Shown piece after piece: positions 1-8,537 of a DNA stretch of 64,000 nucleotides. A model generated the notes under the pieces. The model saw only the letters and a list, made by a program, of their open reading frames with translations, searched no databases and had not been told where the DNA came from. The DNA is from Candidatus Sulfotelmatobacter sp. (GTDB lineage Bacteria > Vulcanimicrobiota > Vulcanimicrobiia > Vulcanimicrobiales > Vulcanimicrobiaceae), in NCBI GenBank assembly GCA_035504415.1, contig DATJRY010000012.1:124001-188000 (forward strand). The letters run 5' to 3'. Made by a program: the position numbers and the translations under genes. Within the stretch, counting starts at the first letter, position 1, and every line of letters begins with the position of its first letter.

Positions 1-25
1 TCCCGGCTGCGCGTAGGGATTCGAG

Positions 26-508
26 GTGACGGACGAGGGAGCGATCGTCGTCGAGCGTGCGGTGGCGCCGACCGACGACGTGCGGGCGCTGATCGGCGAG
101 CTGGACGCCGAGCTGGCGGCGGGGTACGAGCCCGAGCAGCGCCACGGGCTCGCGCTCGACGCCATCTTTCAGCCGCGGGTACGCTTCTTCGTCGCCCGCC
201 TCGACGGCGCGGCCGTCGGCTGCGGCGGGGTCGCGCTGCTCGACGGCTTCGCCGAGTTCAAGCGCATGTACGTGCGGCCGGCCGCGCGCGGCCGCGGCGT
301 CGCCGACGCGCTGGCCGCCCGCCTCGAGGCGGAAGCACGCGCGGTCGGCTACACCGTGCTGCGGCTCGAGACCGGCATCGACCAGCGTGCCGCGATGCGG
401 TTCTACGAGCGCTCCGGCTTTCGCGCGTGCGAGGCGTTCGAGCCCTACGCGTCGATGCCGCCGGCTTCGATCGTGACCAGCCTCTTCTACGAGAAGCGGC
501 TGCCGTGA
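26..508 (+). CDS. GNAT family N-acetyltransferase
   Basis: A 160-aa single-domain GNAT protein, expected to move an acetyl group from acetyl-CoA to an amine of an unidentified small molecule or protein. The acetyl-CoA pyrophosphate-binding segment is visible around residues 77-90 (RMYVRPAARGRGVADAL, the RxxGxG/A signature), and the C-terminal FYERSGF motif near residue 127 is typical of the fold. The length fits a stand-alone GNAT. The GTG start at 26 is the first in-frame start in the window; upstream sequence is missing, so a longer N-terminus cannot be excluded. Substrate unknown. Confidence 0.9.
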   Translation: MTDEGAIVVERAVAPTDDVRALIGELDAELAAGYEPEQRHGLALDAIFQPRVRFFVARLDGAAVGCGGVALLDGFAEFKRMYVRPAARGRGVADALAARLEAEARAVGYTVLRLETGIDQRAAMRFYERSGFRACEAFEPYASMPPASIVTSLFYEKRLP

Positions 509-566
509 CCTGAACCGTCGCGCCGATGCGACGGTATCGCGACGGTAGCGGGACTACGATTCGGCC

Positions 567-1130
567 ATGACCGCTCACGACCCGGTGGTCGTCCTGGTCT
601 CCCGCACCGGTCTCGCCCTGGCAGCTAGCGGCGGCGCGCTGGTCGCCCGTCCGCTGACGCCCCACGCGCGACACGGTTGGGAACGCGCGTTCCAATGGCG
701 GGTCAGCGGACTGGGCACCACCTTCGACCCTGTCTTGCAATTCGAGCACCTCGACGGCGGCTTGTTGACCGTGATCGACCGGCGCCGCGGCACGCTGGGG
801 CTGCGCAATCCGGTGGCCGCCGCCGACGATGCCGTCTGGAACGTCCGCGTGATCGGGCGCGGCGCGCTAAGCTGGCACTGGTGGTTGAACGCGCTCCCGC
901 CCGAGACGCTGGCGCGTCCCTTCGACCAGGACGCGCTCTTCGAAGGCGCCGGCGGCGGCTTCGCGATCCGGCTCAACGCCGACCCCGACCGCACGCTGAC
1001 GATCCTCAACGGCAACCTGGCCGGCGGCGGCTGCCCGGTCGTCGCGCGCGACGGCTGGCACGGCGGCGCGGAGCACGAGCTGTGGGTTCCCCTCTGGGTC
1101 CCCCGCAGCGCCGCCGCGGCCGCGTCATGA
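567..1130 (+). CDS. hypothetical protein, possible secreted or carbohydrate-binding fold
   Basis: A 187-aa protein I do not recognise. It is rich in Trp, Gly and short beta-like stretches (for example WHWWLNALPPE around residue 100 and repeated GGG/GAGGG turns), suggesting a compact all-beta protein. There is no convincing signal peptide; the N-terminus has a weak hydrophobic patch. It ends a few bases before the convergent thioredoxin-like gene and follows the acetyltransferase by about 60 bp, so it could share its transcript. Codon use matches its neighbours. Confidence 0.6.
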   Translation: MTAHDPVVVLVSRTGLALAASGGALVARPLTPHARHGWERAFQWRVSGLGTTFDPVLQFEHLDGGLLTVIDRRRGTLGLRNPVAAADDAVWNVRVIGRGALSWHWWLNALPPETLARPFDQDALFEGAGGGFAIRLNADPDRTLTILNGNLAGGGCPVVARDGWHGGAEHELWVPLWVPRSAAAAAS

Positions 1131-1137
1131 GCGGCAA

Positions 1138-2187
1138 CTAACCGAAGGTGAACACGACGGCGTGCACGCCGGGGTCGAGAAACTCGACCTCGAACAGCCG
1201 CTCCCCGATCGGACCGTGCTGCCGCACGAGCTGGTAGAGCCGCGGCGCGAGAACCGTGCCCGCGCCGTCGGGCGCGATGTCGGTGCCGTGATCGGCGCCC
1301 GGCGGCTGACCGTCGACGCGCACGACGAAGCGCACCGGTTTTCCCGGCTGCGCCGGCGTGAGCACGAGGTGCAGGTCGCGGCTGCGGAAGCGGAACGCGA
1401 TCGCGCCCGGCGCCGCGTCCAAGGCCGCGTTCTCGGCGCCGATGGTCCACCGCCCGCGCAGCGCCCAGCCGTTCAACGGGACGTGCGCGGGCAGCGTGTA
1501 GTTCGCGGGGGCATCGCGCTCGACGCGTTCCGGCGAGGCGAACTCGCTTCCGTGCTGCAGGCCGAGATAGGTTTCGTCGCTGCGCTCGTCGTTGAAGTCC
1601 GGCGGCGCCTCGATGCCGGTGCCCGTCGCGCCGACGGTCGTCGCCGGGACGTCGGTGGCGCCGTTCTCGCGCAGCAGCTGTTGGATGACCCGCTCGGTGC
1701 GTGCGTACTCGCCCTCGCCGAACATGTGATAGCGGATCCGGCCGCGGCCGTCGACCAGATAGTCGGCCGGCCAGTAGGCGTTGTCGAACGAGTTCCAGAT
1801 CGCGTAGTCGCTGTCGATCGCGACCGGGTAGCTGACCCCGAGCGCGCGCACCGCCGCGGTCACGTTCGGCGGCTGGTGCTCGAACGAGAATTCGGGCGTG
1901 TGGACGCCGATCACGACCAGGCCGCTGGCCGCGTACTTCGCCGCCCACGCTTTGACGTACGGCAGGTTGCGCAAGCTGTTGATGCAGGTGTAGGTCCAGA
2001 AGTCGAACAGCACGACCTTGCCGTGCAGCGCCGTCGTCGTGAGTGGGGGCGTGTTCAGCCAGCCGAGCGCGCCGCCCAGGTCGGGCATCGGACCCTCGTC
2101 GGCATGCGCGGGGGTGGTGGTGCCAATCGTCATCACGACTCCGATCGTGAGAAGTGCCCGAACGAGTCGGCGCAGCGTGCGGTGCAT
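1138..2187 (-). CDS. exported thioredoxin-like (TlpA/DipZ C-terminal type) protein with incomplete CxxC
   Basis: A 349-aa protein with a signal peptide (about residues 1-29, ending AHA) followed by a TlpA-like thioredoxin domain related to the C-terminal half of DipZ. The signature FDFWTYTCIN and the following LPYVKAW are clear. In DipZ-type proteins this region usually carries a CxxC redox pair; here it reads C68-I-N-S71, so the resolving Cys is missing. A dithiol oxidoreductase role is therefore doubtful; a monothiol, peroxiredoxin-like or binding role is possible. Residues ~210-349 form a second, beta-rich extension as seen in DipZ relatives. It ends 8 nt from the previous convergent gene and starts 8 nt after the alpha/beta hydrolase stop on the same strand, so these two are probably co-transcribed. 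Confidence 0.85.
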   Translation of the reverse strand: MHRTLRRLVRALLTIGVVMTIGTTTPAHADEGPMPDLGGALGWLNTPPLTTTALHGKVVLFDFWTYTCINSLRNLPYVKAWAAKYAASGLVVIGVHTPEFSFEHQPPNVTAAVRALGVSYPVAIDSDYAIWNSFDNAYWPADYLVDGRGRIRYHMFGEGEYARTERVIQQLLRENGATDVPATTVGATGTGIEAPPDFNDERSDETYLGLQHGSEFASPERVERDAPANYTLPAHVPLNGWALRGRWTIGAENAALDAAPGAIAFRFRSRDLHLVLTPAQPGKPVRFVVRVDGQPPGADHGTDIAPDGAGTVLAPRLYQLVRQHGPIGERLFEVEFLDPGVHAVVFTFG

Positions 2188-2195
2188 GGTCCCGG

Positions 2196-3098
2196 CTATT
2201 TCGCGTAGTCGTCGACGTCGAGGATCGCTTCCACGAACGGTTGCGGCGCTTCTTGCGGCACGTTATGTCCGATGCCGGTGAGCGTGCGATGCGCGTAGCG
2301 CCCGGAGAAGAGCTTGGCGTAGGCGATACCGTCGGCGTTCGCGCCGTCGAAGTCGCTGCCGATGGTGATCGTCGGCACGCCGATGACGGGCCGTTCGGCC
2401 AGACGGCGTTCGAGGTCGTCGTATTGCGGCTCGCCCTGCGCGAGGCTCTGGCGCCAGCGGTAGTTGTGGATCACGACCGCCAGGTGGTCGGGGTTCTCGA
2501 AGGACGGCGCGCTGCGCTCGTAGGTCGCGTCGTCGAAGTGCCACGTCGGCGAGGCGAGCTGCCAGATGAGCTTGGCGAAGTCATGGCGATAAGTGCCGTA
2601 TCCGAGCACCCCGCGCTCGGTGGCGAAGTAGTATTGATACCACCAGGCGTGCTCCGCCGCCGGCGCGAGCGGATTGCGGTTCGCCACCAGGTCGATGATC
2701 TGATAGCCGCTGACCGAGACGAGCGCCTTGCAGCGGTCCGGCCAAAGCGCGGCGACGACGTCGGCGGCGCGACCGCCCCAATCGAAGCCGGCCAGGATCG
2801 CTTTTTCGATCCCCAGCGCGTCCATCAGCGCGACGACGTCGACGCCCATGACGGCCTGCTGACCGTTGCGGACGGTCGCGCTCGAACGGAACCGCGTGGT
2901 CCCGAAGCCGCGCAGGTAGGGAACGATCGCGCGATAACCGCGCGCGGCCAACCGCGGCGCCGCCTCGTCGTAGCAGTGGATGTCGTACGGCCAGCCGTGC
3001 AACAGGATGACCGGCGGCCCATCGGCCGGGCCGACGTCGGCGTAGCCCACGTTGAGCACGCCGGCGTCGACCTGCTTGAGGGATGCGAGCGCCGTCAC
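2196..3098 (-). CDS. alpha/beta hydrolase (epoxide hydrolase/haloalkane dehalogenase-like)
   Basis: A 300-aa alpha/beta hydrolase. The oxyanion HGWP motif (~34-37), the nucleophile elbow GFDWGG with Asp106 as nucleophile, and the C-terminal GIGHNVPQEAP with the catalytic His are all visible. An Asp nucleophile is the hallmark of soluble epoxide hydrolases and dehalogenases rather than Ser esterases. The start is GTG at 3098, preceded by a purine-rich stretch; an ATG just upstream runs into a stop. It is a close paralogue of the hydrolase at 3601-4560 in the opposite orientation, separated by a small exported protein. Substrate unknown. Confidence 0.88.
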   Translation of the reverse strand: MTALASLKQVDAGVLNVGYADVGPADGPPVILLHGWPYDIHCYDEAAPRLAARGYRAIVPYLRGFGTTRFRSSATVRNGQQAVMGVDVVALMDALGIEKAILAGFDWGGRAADVVAALWPDRCKALVSVSGYQIIDLVANRNPLAPAAEHAWWYQYYFATERGVLGYGTYRHDFAKLIWQLASPTWHFDDATYERSAPSFENPDHLAVVIHNYRWRQSLAQGEPQYDDLERRLAERPVIGVPTITIGSDFDGANADGIAYAKLFSGRYAHRTLTGIGHNVPQEAPQPFVEAILDVDDYAK

Positions 3099-3120
3099 CT
3101 GTGCATCCCCCGGTCCGGCC

Positions 3121-3432
3121 TCAGTACGACTGGAACTGATGGCCCAAGAGGTTGCTGCGAACCCAGTCCTGCATCCTCGGCGGATCCGCCATGCCCATGC
3201 GCGTCATCGCGGCCGGGCTCGCCGGCCGACAGGCGACGCCCGTCTTCACCGACGCCTGCGCGACGACCAGGTAGAAGTAGCCGGTGACGTTGACGGGAAC
3301 GGGCGTGTCGACGCGATGGCAAACGAACGCCATCATCATCGACGTCGGGATCGCGGCCGGTTGCGAGATGCTCGTCGTGGGGAGCGCGGCAAGCGCCACC
3401 ATGATACCGAGCACCGCTAATTTCAATCGCAT
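3121..3432 (-). CDS. small exported protein of unknown function
   Basis: A 103-aa protein starting at ATG 3432, with a clear signal peptide (LKLAVLGIMVALAALPTTS, residues ~3-21) and a short mature part containing two Cys (C38 and C68) that could form a disulfide. It lies 22 nt upstream of the GTG of the Asp-nucleophile hydrolase on the same strand, so an operon is likely. It faces the second hydrolase across a 168-bp divergent intergenic region. No family recognised. Confidence 0.65.
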   Translation of the reverse strand: MRLKLAVLGIMVALAALPTTSISQPAAIPTSMMMAFVCHRVDTPVPVNVTGYFYLVVAQASVKTGVACRPASPAAMTRMGMADPPRMQDWVRSNLLGHQFQSY

Positions 3433-3526
3433 GCTGTCATCCTCGAGAAATGCTGGTTTTGTCGAGCAAGCTAACAGCGCTTGCCGCACTCGGACGATAG
3501 CAGCGGACCCGAGGGGGACGAAGTGA

Positions 3527-3556
3527 TTGACACTTCCCCCCTGGCATCGGGGGAGT
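3527..3556 (+). promoter_or_regulatory. candidate divergent promoter with MerR-like interrupted palindrome
   Basis: A consensus -35 hexamer TTGACA (3527-3532) is followed by ACTTCCCCC and, after a short spacer, GGGGGAGT. This imperfect inverted repeat occupies the usual -35/-10 spacer, the arrangement of MerR-type operators. It lies about 45 bp upstream of the hydrolase ATG at 3601 and between two divergent hydrolase units. No MerR gene is adjacent. Confidence 0.35.
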
Positions 3557-3600
3557 CGCACGTACTCGGTCGGCGCCCGACCCGTTGATACCGTGAGAGC

Positions 3601-4560
3601 ATGGAAACGACCGGACGTTACGGGGCGAGTGCGCAGCCGATTCACCCTTCGTTCGGCGACCTCAAGCAGATCAAGGCCGGTCTCCTGGACGTCGGCTACG
3701 CCGAGGCGGGACCGAGCAACGGACCGGCCGTCATCCTGCTGCACGGCTGGCCGTACGACATCCACAGCTACGTCGAGGTCGCGCCGCTGCTGGCGGCGCA
3801 CGGATACCGCGTCATCGTGCCGTACCTGCGCGGCTACGGGACGACGCTGTTCCTGTCGAGCTCGACCTTCCGCAACGGGCAGCAGGCGGCGGTCGCCGTC
3901 GACGTCATCGCGCTGATGGACGCGCTGGGCGTCGGGCAGGCGATCATCGGGGGCTTCGACTGGGGTTCGCGCACGGCCGACATCGTCGCCGCGCTGTGGC
4001 CCGAGCGCTGCAAAGCTCTCGTTTCGGTGAGCGGATACCTGATCACCAACGTCAAGGCACAGCAACAGCCGCTGCCGCCGGTAGCCGAATATGGCTGGTG
4101 GTACCAGTACTACTTCGCGACCGAGCGTGGCCGCCGGGGCTACGACGAAAACCGGGCGCCGTTCGCGCAGCTGATCTGGAAGAACGCCTCGCCGACGTGG
4201 ACGTTCTCCGAGGCGACGTTCCGACGCACCGCGGCCGCGTTCGCCAACCCGGACCACGTCGCGGTCGTCGTACACAATTACCGCTGGCGCTTGGGCCTGG
4301 CCAGAGGCGAGCCGCAATACGACGACCTCGAGAACAAGCTGTTCGCCGGCCCGCTCATCCACGTGCCGGCCATCACGATCGCGAGCGACTTCGACGGCGC
4401 CGCCGCCGACGGGAGCGCGTATCGCGGCAAGTTCGCCGGCCGCTACGCGCACCGGATCCTCGCGGGCATCGGGCACAACGTTCCGCAAGAAGCACCGCAG
4501 GCGTTCGCCAAGGCGATCGTGGACGTCGACGGCTTCACCGAGCGCCACGTCGTGAGCTGA
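3601..4560 (+). CDS. alpha/beta hydrolase (epoxide hydrolase/dehalogenase-like), paralogue of 2196-3098
   Basis: A 319-aa protein strongly similar along its length to the hydrolase at 2196-3098. It shares the HGWPYDIH stretch (~48-55), the nucleophile elbow GGFDWGSR with Asp120, the ALWPERCKALVSVSGY segment, the WWYQYYFATERG cap segment and the terminal GIGHNVPQEAP with the catalytic His. It has about 20 extra N-terminal residues. The ATG at 3601 follows a promoter-like region. Expected reaction: hydrolysis through an Asp-ester intermediate; substrate unknown. The inverted pair suggests an old duplication. Confidence 0.88.
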   Translation: METTGRYGASAQPIHPSFGDLKQIKAGLLDVGYAEAGPSNGPAVILLHGWPYDIHSYVEVAPLLAAHGYRVIVPYLRGYGTTLFLSSSTFRNGQQAAVAVDVIALMDALGVGQAIIGGFDWGSRTADIVAALWPERCKALVSVSGYLITNVKAQQQPLPPVAEYGWWYQYYFATERGRRGYDENRAPFAQLIWKNASPTWTFSEATFRRTAAAFANPDHVAVVVHNYRWRLGLARGEPQYDDLENKLFAGPLIHVPAITIASDFDGAAADGSAYRGKFAGRYAHRILAGIGHNVPQEAPQAFAKAIVDVDGFTERHVVS

Positions 4561-4626
4561 CCCGCTTCGGACGTCTTCGGGTATACCATTCGATCGGGGC
4601 GCTCGGGTGTGCTACGCTTACCGAGC

Positions 4627-7122
4627 ATGCGCGAGCGACCCGGCGAGGCGGCGCCGTTTGGCGACCTCCTCAAGCGCCATCGCGTTGCGGCCGGTATCTC
4701 CCAAGAGTCCCTGGCCGAGCGCGCTCAGGTCAGCACGGCGGCGATCGGCGCGCTCGAACGTGGGACTCGTCGTGCTCCCTACAGAGAGACCGTCGTCCTG
4801 TTGGCCGCCGCCCTCGACCTCTCGGAGCGCCAGCGTGCCGAGCTGGAAGCTTCAGCGCAGCGCGCGCGCCGGCGCGGCACGCGCGGGAACATCGCCGACC
4901 AACCCGCGCGGCACAACCTCGCGGCACGGCTGACTTCGTTCGTCGGCCGGCTCGACGAGATCGCCGAGCTCACCGCCCTCTTACGCAAGCACCGCCTGGT
5001 GACGGTGACCGGCTCGGGCGGCGTCGGGAAGACCAGCATCGCGGTCGAGGTCGCGCGCGAGCTGCACGACGCCGGCGAGCGCGAGGCGTGGTTCGTCGAC
5101 CTCTCGCCGGTCCTCGCGGGTGCCTTCGTCGCCGGCGCCATCGCATCGATCCTCGACGTGCCGCTGCCGCAGTTGGCCGATCCGCTGCCCGCGCTGGCCG
5201 TGGCGCTCAGAGAACGCCGGCTGCTGCTGGTTCTCGACAACTGCGAGCACGTGATCGGCGACGCTGCCGCCGCGGCTAGCGCGCTGCTGCGGTCCTGCCC
5301 GGGCGTGGTCGTCCTCGCGACCAGCCGCGAACGGTTGGCGATCGACGGTGAACAGGTGTACCGGTTGCCGTCGCTGCCGGTCCCCGCGCAGCCGGTACGC
5401 ACCAGCGAAGAGGCGTGCAGCTACGCGGCCGTCCGGCTCTTCGTCGAGCGCGCCACCGCGGTCGACGCGCGGCTCGCATTCACCGCCGAGCGGCTGGCGA
5501 TGGTCGCGCAGATCTGCGCCCAGCTCGAAGGGATTCCGCTGGCGATCGAGCTCGCCGCGAGCCGCTTGCCCTCACTGGGCTTCGAGGCGCTCAACAAGCG
5601 ACTGACCGAGCAGTTCGTCATCGCTTCGGCGTCGCGCGATCGGCCGCACCGTCAACAGACCATCTTCGCGGCGATTGCGTGGAGCTACGATCTGCTCGGC
5701 GACGACGAGCGGGCGCTGTTGCGCCGGTTGGCGGTCTTCTGCGGAGGCGCGACGCTCGATGCGATCGAGGACGTCTGCGCCGGAAGTGCGTTGGCGACGC
5801 GCAGCGTGCCCGACCTGTTGACCTCGCTCGTCGACAAGTCGCTGTTGAACTCCGCGCTGGCGGGCGAACGCTGCCGCTACGTGATGCTCGAGTCGGTGCG
5901 CGCGTTCGCCGGCCGGCAGTCGGCCGACGCCGGTGAACTCGGCGCGATCGCGCGCGCGCACGCGCGCTGGCTGGCACGCGTCGCCGAGCGCGGCGACCAG
6001 CGGTATCCCGACGTCGCACCCAACGTCTGGCTGGCGGAGTTCGGCCCCGAGCTCGACAACGCGCGCGCCGCGCTGGAGTGGACGCTCGCATCCGACGCCG
6101 ATGAAGACGTCCTGCTGGCCGCGCGAATCGTCGGCGGGTTGCGCCGGCTGTGGATCTCGCCGCAGCGCCGGCTCGAGTGCCGCCGCTGGAGCGAGGCCAT
6201 CTTGAGCCGCCTCGATCTCGAGCGCCACGCGCTCGTTGCCGGCGGCGTGATGCGGGCCTACATCCAATCGATCGACGGCGCGGCGATCTTGGCGGCCGCC
6301 GACGACGCGGCCGTGCTGTTCGAGCGCATCCGCGACCGGCGCGGGTTGATCTCGCTGCACGCGCACGTCGCCTGGGAGTACGGACTGCGCGGCGCGTTCG
6401 CCGACGCGGAACGGGCGCTGGCGCTGGCCTTCGAGCTCGCCAGCGCTGAGGGCTTGCAGCACTCGCGCCACTTCATCCACCTGTTGGAGACGCGCTGTCT
6501 GATCTACGGGCTGGCCGGCCGGCTGGCGGAAGCCCGGGCCGACGCTGCGCTCGCGTCGGCGCTGCGCGATGCGCTCGCCGCGCCCGACGTCAAGCTCGAG
6601 TTCTATTGGCAAGGCTTCTTCGCGTTCGCCGACGGCGATGCTCGACGGGCGGCCGAGCTGCTCGAGGTCTGCGTCGACGCGGCCCGGGCGCGTGGCGAGA
6701 GCCGTGCCGGTCCGCTCTCCGAGCTGGCCGCGGCCCGACTCGTGTTGGGCGACCTCGACGGTGCGGAGAGCGCGTTGCGGGAGTCGCTCGAGCTGGCGCC
6801 GTCCGAGCGGCTCGAAGGCGCCTGGCGCGCGATCCAGCACATGGCGACCGTCTCGGCGTTGCGCCGCCAACCGCGGATCGCGGCCCGCCTGTTGGGCTTT
6901 GTCGACGCGTGGTGCGAGCGCGAGGCCGGCTTCCGCGGGTACTACGAACGCGCGACCCTCGCGATGCTCGCCGATGCTCTGCACGCGCAGCTTTCCGCTG
7001 ATGCGCAGACGTCGCTGATGGCGGCGGGGGCGTTGCTCGACGTCGAGCGCGCGATCGACGAGGCACTCGCACCGAACGAAATGTATCTCACTCGCACGAC
7101 CTGCGGGCGACCGAGCGTCTAG
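4627..7122 (+). CDS. XRE-family HTH fused to NB-ARC (STAND) ATPase, AfsR-like regulator
   Basis: An 831-aa signal-transducing STAND protein. Domains in order: an XRE helix-turn-helix (about 10-65, with SQESLAERAQVSTAAIGALE), an NB-ARC ATPase with Walker A GSGGVGKTS (~129-137) and Walker B LLLVLDNCEH (~205-214), then a long helical TPR-like region (~430-820). Such proteins sense an unknown ligand and switch DNA binding by nucleotide exchange. A GTG at 4609 is in frame, but the ATG at 4627 gives the natural XRE start, so I prefer 4627. It follows the hydrolase by 66 bp and could control it. Typical predicted-ATPase (COG3903-like) length. Confidence 0.85.
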   Translation: MRERPGEAAPFGDLLKRHRVAAGISQESLAERAQVSTAAIGALERGTRRAPYRETVVLLAAALDLSERQRAELEASAQRARRRGTRGNIADQPARHNLAARLTSFVGRLDEIAELTALLRKHRLVTVTGSGGVGKTSIAVEVARELHDAGEREAWFVDLSPVLAGAFVAGAIASILDVPLPQLADPLPALAVALRERRLLLVLDNCEHVIGDAAAAASALLRSCPGVVVLATSRERLAIDGEQVYRLPSLPVPAQPVRTSEEACSYAAVRLFVERATAVDARLAFTAERLAMVAQICAQLEGIPLAIELAASRLPSLGFEALNKRLTEQFVIASASRDRPHRQQTIFAAIAWSYDLLGDDERALLRRLAVFCGGATLDAIEDVCAGSALATRSVPDLLTSLVDKSLLNSALAGERCRYVMLESVRAFAGRQSADAGELGAIARAHARWLARVAERGDQRYPDVAPNVWLAEFGPELDNARAALEWTLASDADEDVLLAARIVGGLRRLWISPQRRLECRRWSEAILSRLDLERHALVAGGVMRAYIQSIDGAAILAAADDAAVLFERIRDRRGLISLHAHVAWEYGLRGAFADAERALALAFELASAEGLQHSRHFIHLLETRCLIYGLAGRLAEARADAALASALRDALAAPDVKLEFYWQGFFAFADGDARRAAELLEVCVDAARARGESRAGPLSELAAARLVLGDLDGAESALRESLELAPSERLEGAWRAIQHMATVSALRRQPRIAARLLGFVDAWCEREAGFRGYYERATLAMLADALHAQLSADAQTSLMAAGALLDVERAIDEALAPNEMYLTRTTCGRPSV

Positions 7123-7213
7123 CGCTTTCCGTCTTTGCCCTTTTCTCAACTGTACGACCCAACTGTCAACGTCGTGCATGGAGCGCCGAACGGGTGCGGC
7201 CTATCATCGGCGC

Positions 7214-7558
7214 ATGCTCACCTGCGACGTGGACGCGCTCGCGAGCGCAGAGGACTCCGAACGCCGCCGTCTGTTGCGAGCGTTCCTAATGCAGTGCCGC
7301 TCACGGTTGGAACCGGTCGAGGTCGGGCTGCCCCGAACCAATCGCCGCCGCGTGCAAGGTCTGCGCCGCGGCGAGGTCGCCGAGCTGATCGGCGTCAGCG
7401 TCGACTGGTATCGCTACTTCGAGAGCGGCCGCCCGGTGCGCGTGTCGACGCGCTTCGTGTCTCGCCTCTCGAACGCGCTACGGCTGAGCGCGACGCAACA
7501 GCTCATGCTGTTCCAGTTGGCGTTGCCGGAGATGTATCATCTCGGTGGTCAGGCCTGA
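7214..7558 (+). CDS. short XRE-family HTH regulator, lacks the sensor half
   Basis: A 114-aa DNA-binding protein of the family in which an HTH is followed by an MmyB/GAF-like sensor domain. The visible blocks are LRRGEVAELIGVSVDWYRYFE and the FQLALPE motif at the end of the HTH domain. It stops where its relatives at 7560-8411 and 11502-12368 continue into a sensor domain, so it is either a stand-alone DNA-binding protein or a truncated copy. The start is chosen at ATG 7214; a further upstream in-frame ATG at 7178 is less likely. It converges on the next gene with a 1-bp gap. Confidence 0.7.
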   Translation: MLTCDVDALASAEDSERRRLLRAFLMQCRSRLEPVEVGLPRTNRRRVQGLRRGEVAELIGVSVDWYRYFESGRPVRVSTRFVSRLSNALRLSATQQLMLFQLALPEMYHLGGQA

Positions 7559-7559
7559 G

Positions 7560-8411
7560 TTAGGACAGCGCGACCGACGTCAACTCTGCCAGCGTACTCA
7601 TGATCGCCCGCTGCTCGACGGAATAATCGTGCTCGCCCAGATGCTTGACGGTGAAGCCGCCGATGAGGCCGCTGCGCGAACGGACCCGCGCGTGGAGCAG
7701 CGTGCCGAGGTTGAGTTTCGGATCGCAGAAAATGCCGCGATACGCGGCGCGCACGGTCTTCGAGGTGTAGACGTCGGGCGTACCGACGTCGCCGGCTAGC
7801 GAGAGTTGCGGATAGAACAGAAACTCGTCGACCTCGGCCGGTGTCATCCGCGACGTCGCCGCGGCGTAGGCCTCGCGGTTGTGCTGCCCCATGCCGCGGT
7901 CGAGGACGTACGGCCATTCCCACTCGCCCTCGCGCAGCCGGCGAACGTAGAAGACCAGATCGGCGTCGTCGACGACGGCGGCGACCTGTTCGGCGACCGT
8001 CTCGAGCGCCTCGACCTCCGTGGTCGCGGACCAAAGACGTCTCATCGCGGCGCGGACGACGGCGAAGCTCTCCAGCACGAGGGCGGACTCCGCACCCACC
8101 TCGAGCGGGCCCAGCTCGGGCATCGCCAGGTGAAAGAGTCTCGCCCGCTCCGGCGCGTCGAGCATGAGCACGACGGCGAGGCGTTCGAGGACTTTTGTCG
8201 ACGTCCGGATCGTCGAGCCGGTCTCCAGCAACGAGTACCACACGCGACTGACGCCGACGGCTTCAGCCATCTCTTCTTGCGTCACCGGGCGTCCGCGGCG
8301 CGTGGGCAGCCGCTCGTGATCGCCGAGCACGCGGACGTGCGGGTCGATTCGCTGCCGGTGCCGGCGCAGAAAGACGTTCAGCTGCCTGGCCTCGGGATCT
8401 GCGATCGCCAT
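7560..8411 (-). CDS. XRE-family regulator with GAF-like sensor domain
   Basis: A 283-aa one-component regulator. An N-terminal HTH (TQEEMAEAVGVSRVWYSLLE, ~42-61) ends in the conserved FHLAMPEL block. A C-terminal ~170-residue domain (SATTEVEALETVAEQVAAVV to TLAELTSVALS) has the look of a GAF-type ligand sensor, including a KTVRAAYRGIFCDPKLN stretch. It is paralogous to 11502-12368. It is divergent from the SDR gene at 8538 across 126 bp, which makes that SDR a plausible target. The start at ATG 8411 gives the usual N-terminus; an upstream in-frame start at 8489 exists. Confidence 0.75.
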   Translation of the reverse strand: MAIADPEARQLNVFLRRHRQRIDPHVRVLGDHERLPTRRGRPVTQEEMAEAVGVSRVWYSLLETGSTIRTSTKVLERLAVVLMLDAPERARLFHLAMPELGPLEVGAESALVLESFAVVRAAMRRLWSATTEVEALETVAEQVAAVVDDADLVFYVRRLREGEWEWPYVLDRGMGQHNREAYAAATSRMTPAEVDEFLFYPQLSLAGDVGTPDVYTSKTVRAAYRGIFCDPKLNLGTLLHARVRSRSGLIGGFTVKHLGEHDYSVEQRAIMSTLAELTSVALS

Positions 8412-8537
8412 GGTACAGATGGGAACCGCGCGACGGTCGGAATGGTGGCGTCTCGTCGTCGGACGCTCGCTTGCCGGCAGCGATGCCAAGTATCAGTTAA
8501 TAGACGCCGCATCCCCCTTGCGATACGACGTCACGAG

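Noticed and set aside
575-1948. Long minus-strand open frame (457 codons)
   Set aside because: Arg/Ala-rich antisense shadow of the thioredoxin-like gene and 567-1130; no domain or start signal.
3121-4548. Long minus-strand frame covering the hydrolase at 3601
   Set aside because: Only its last 103 codons (from ATG 3432) are protein-like; the rest is antisense to a well-supported hydrolase.
5572-7179. 535-codon minus-strand frame
   Set aside because: Antisense to the XRE-STAND protein, which has clear motifs.
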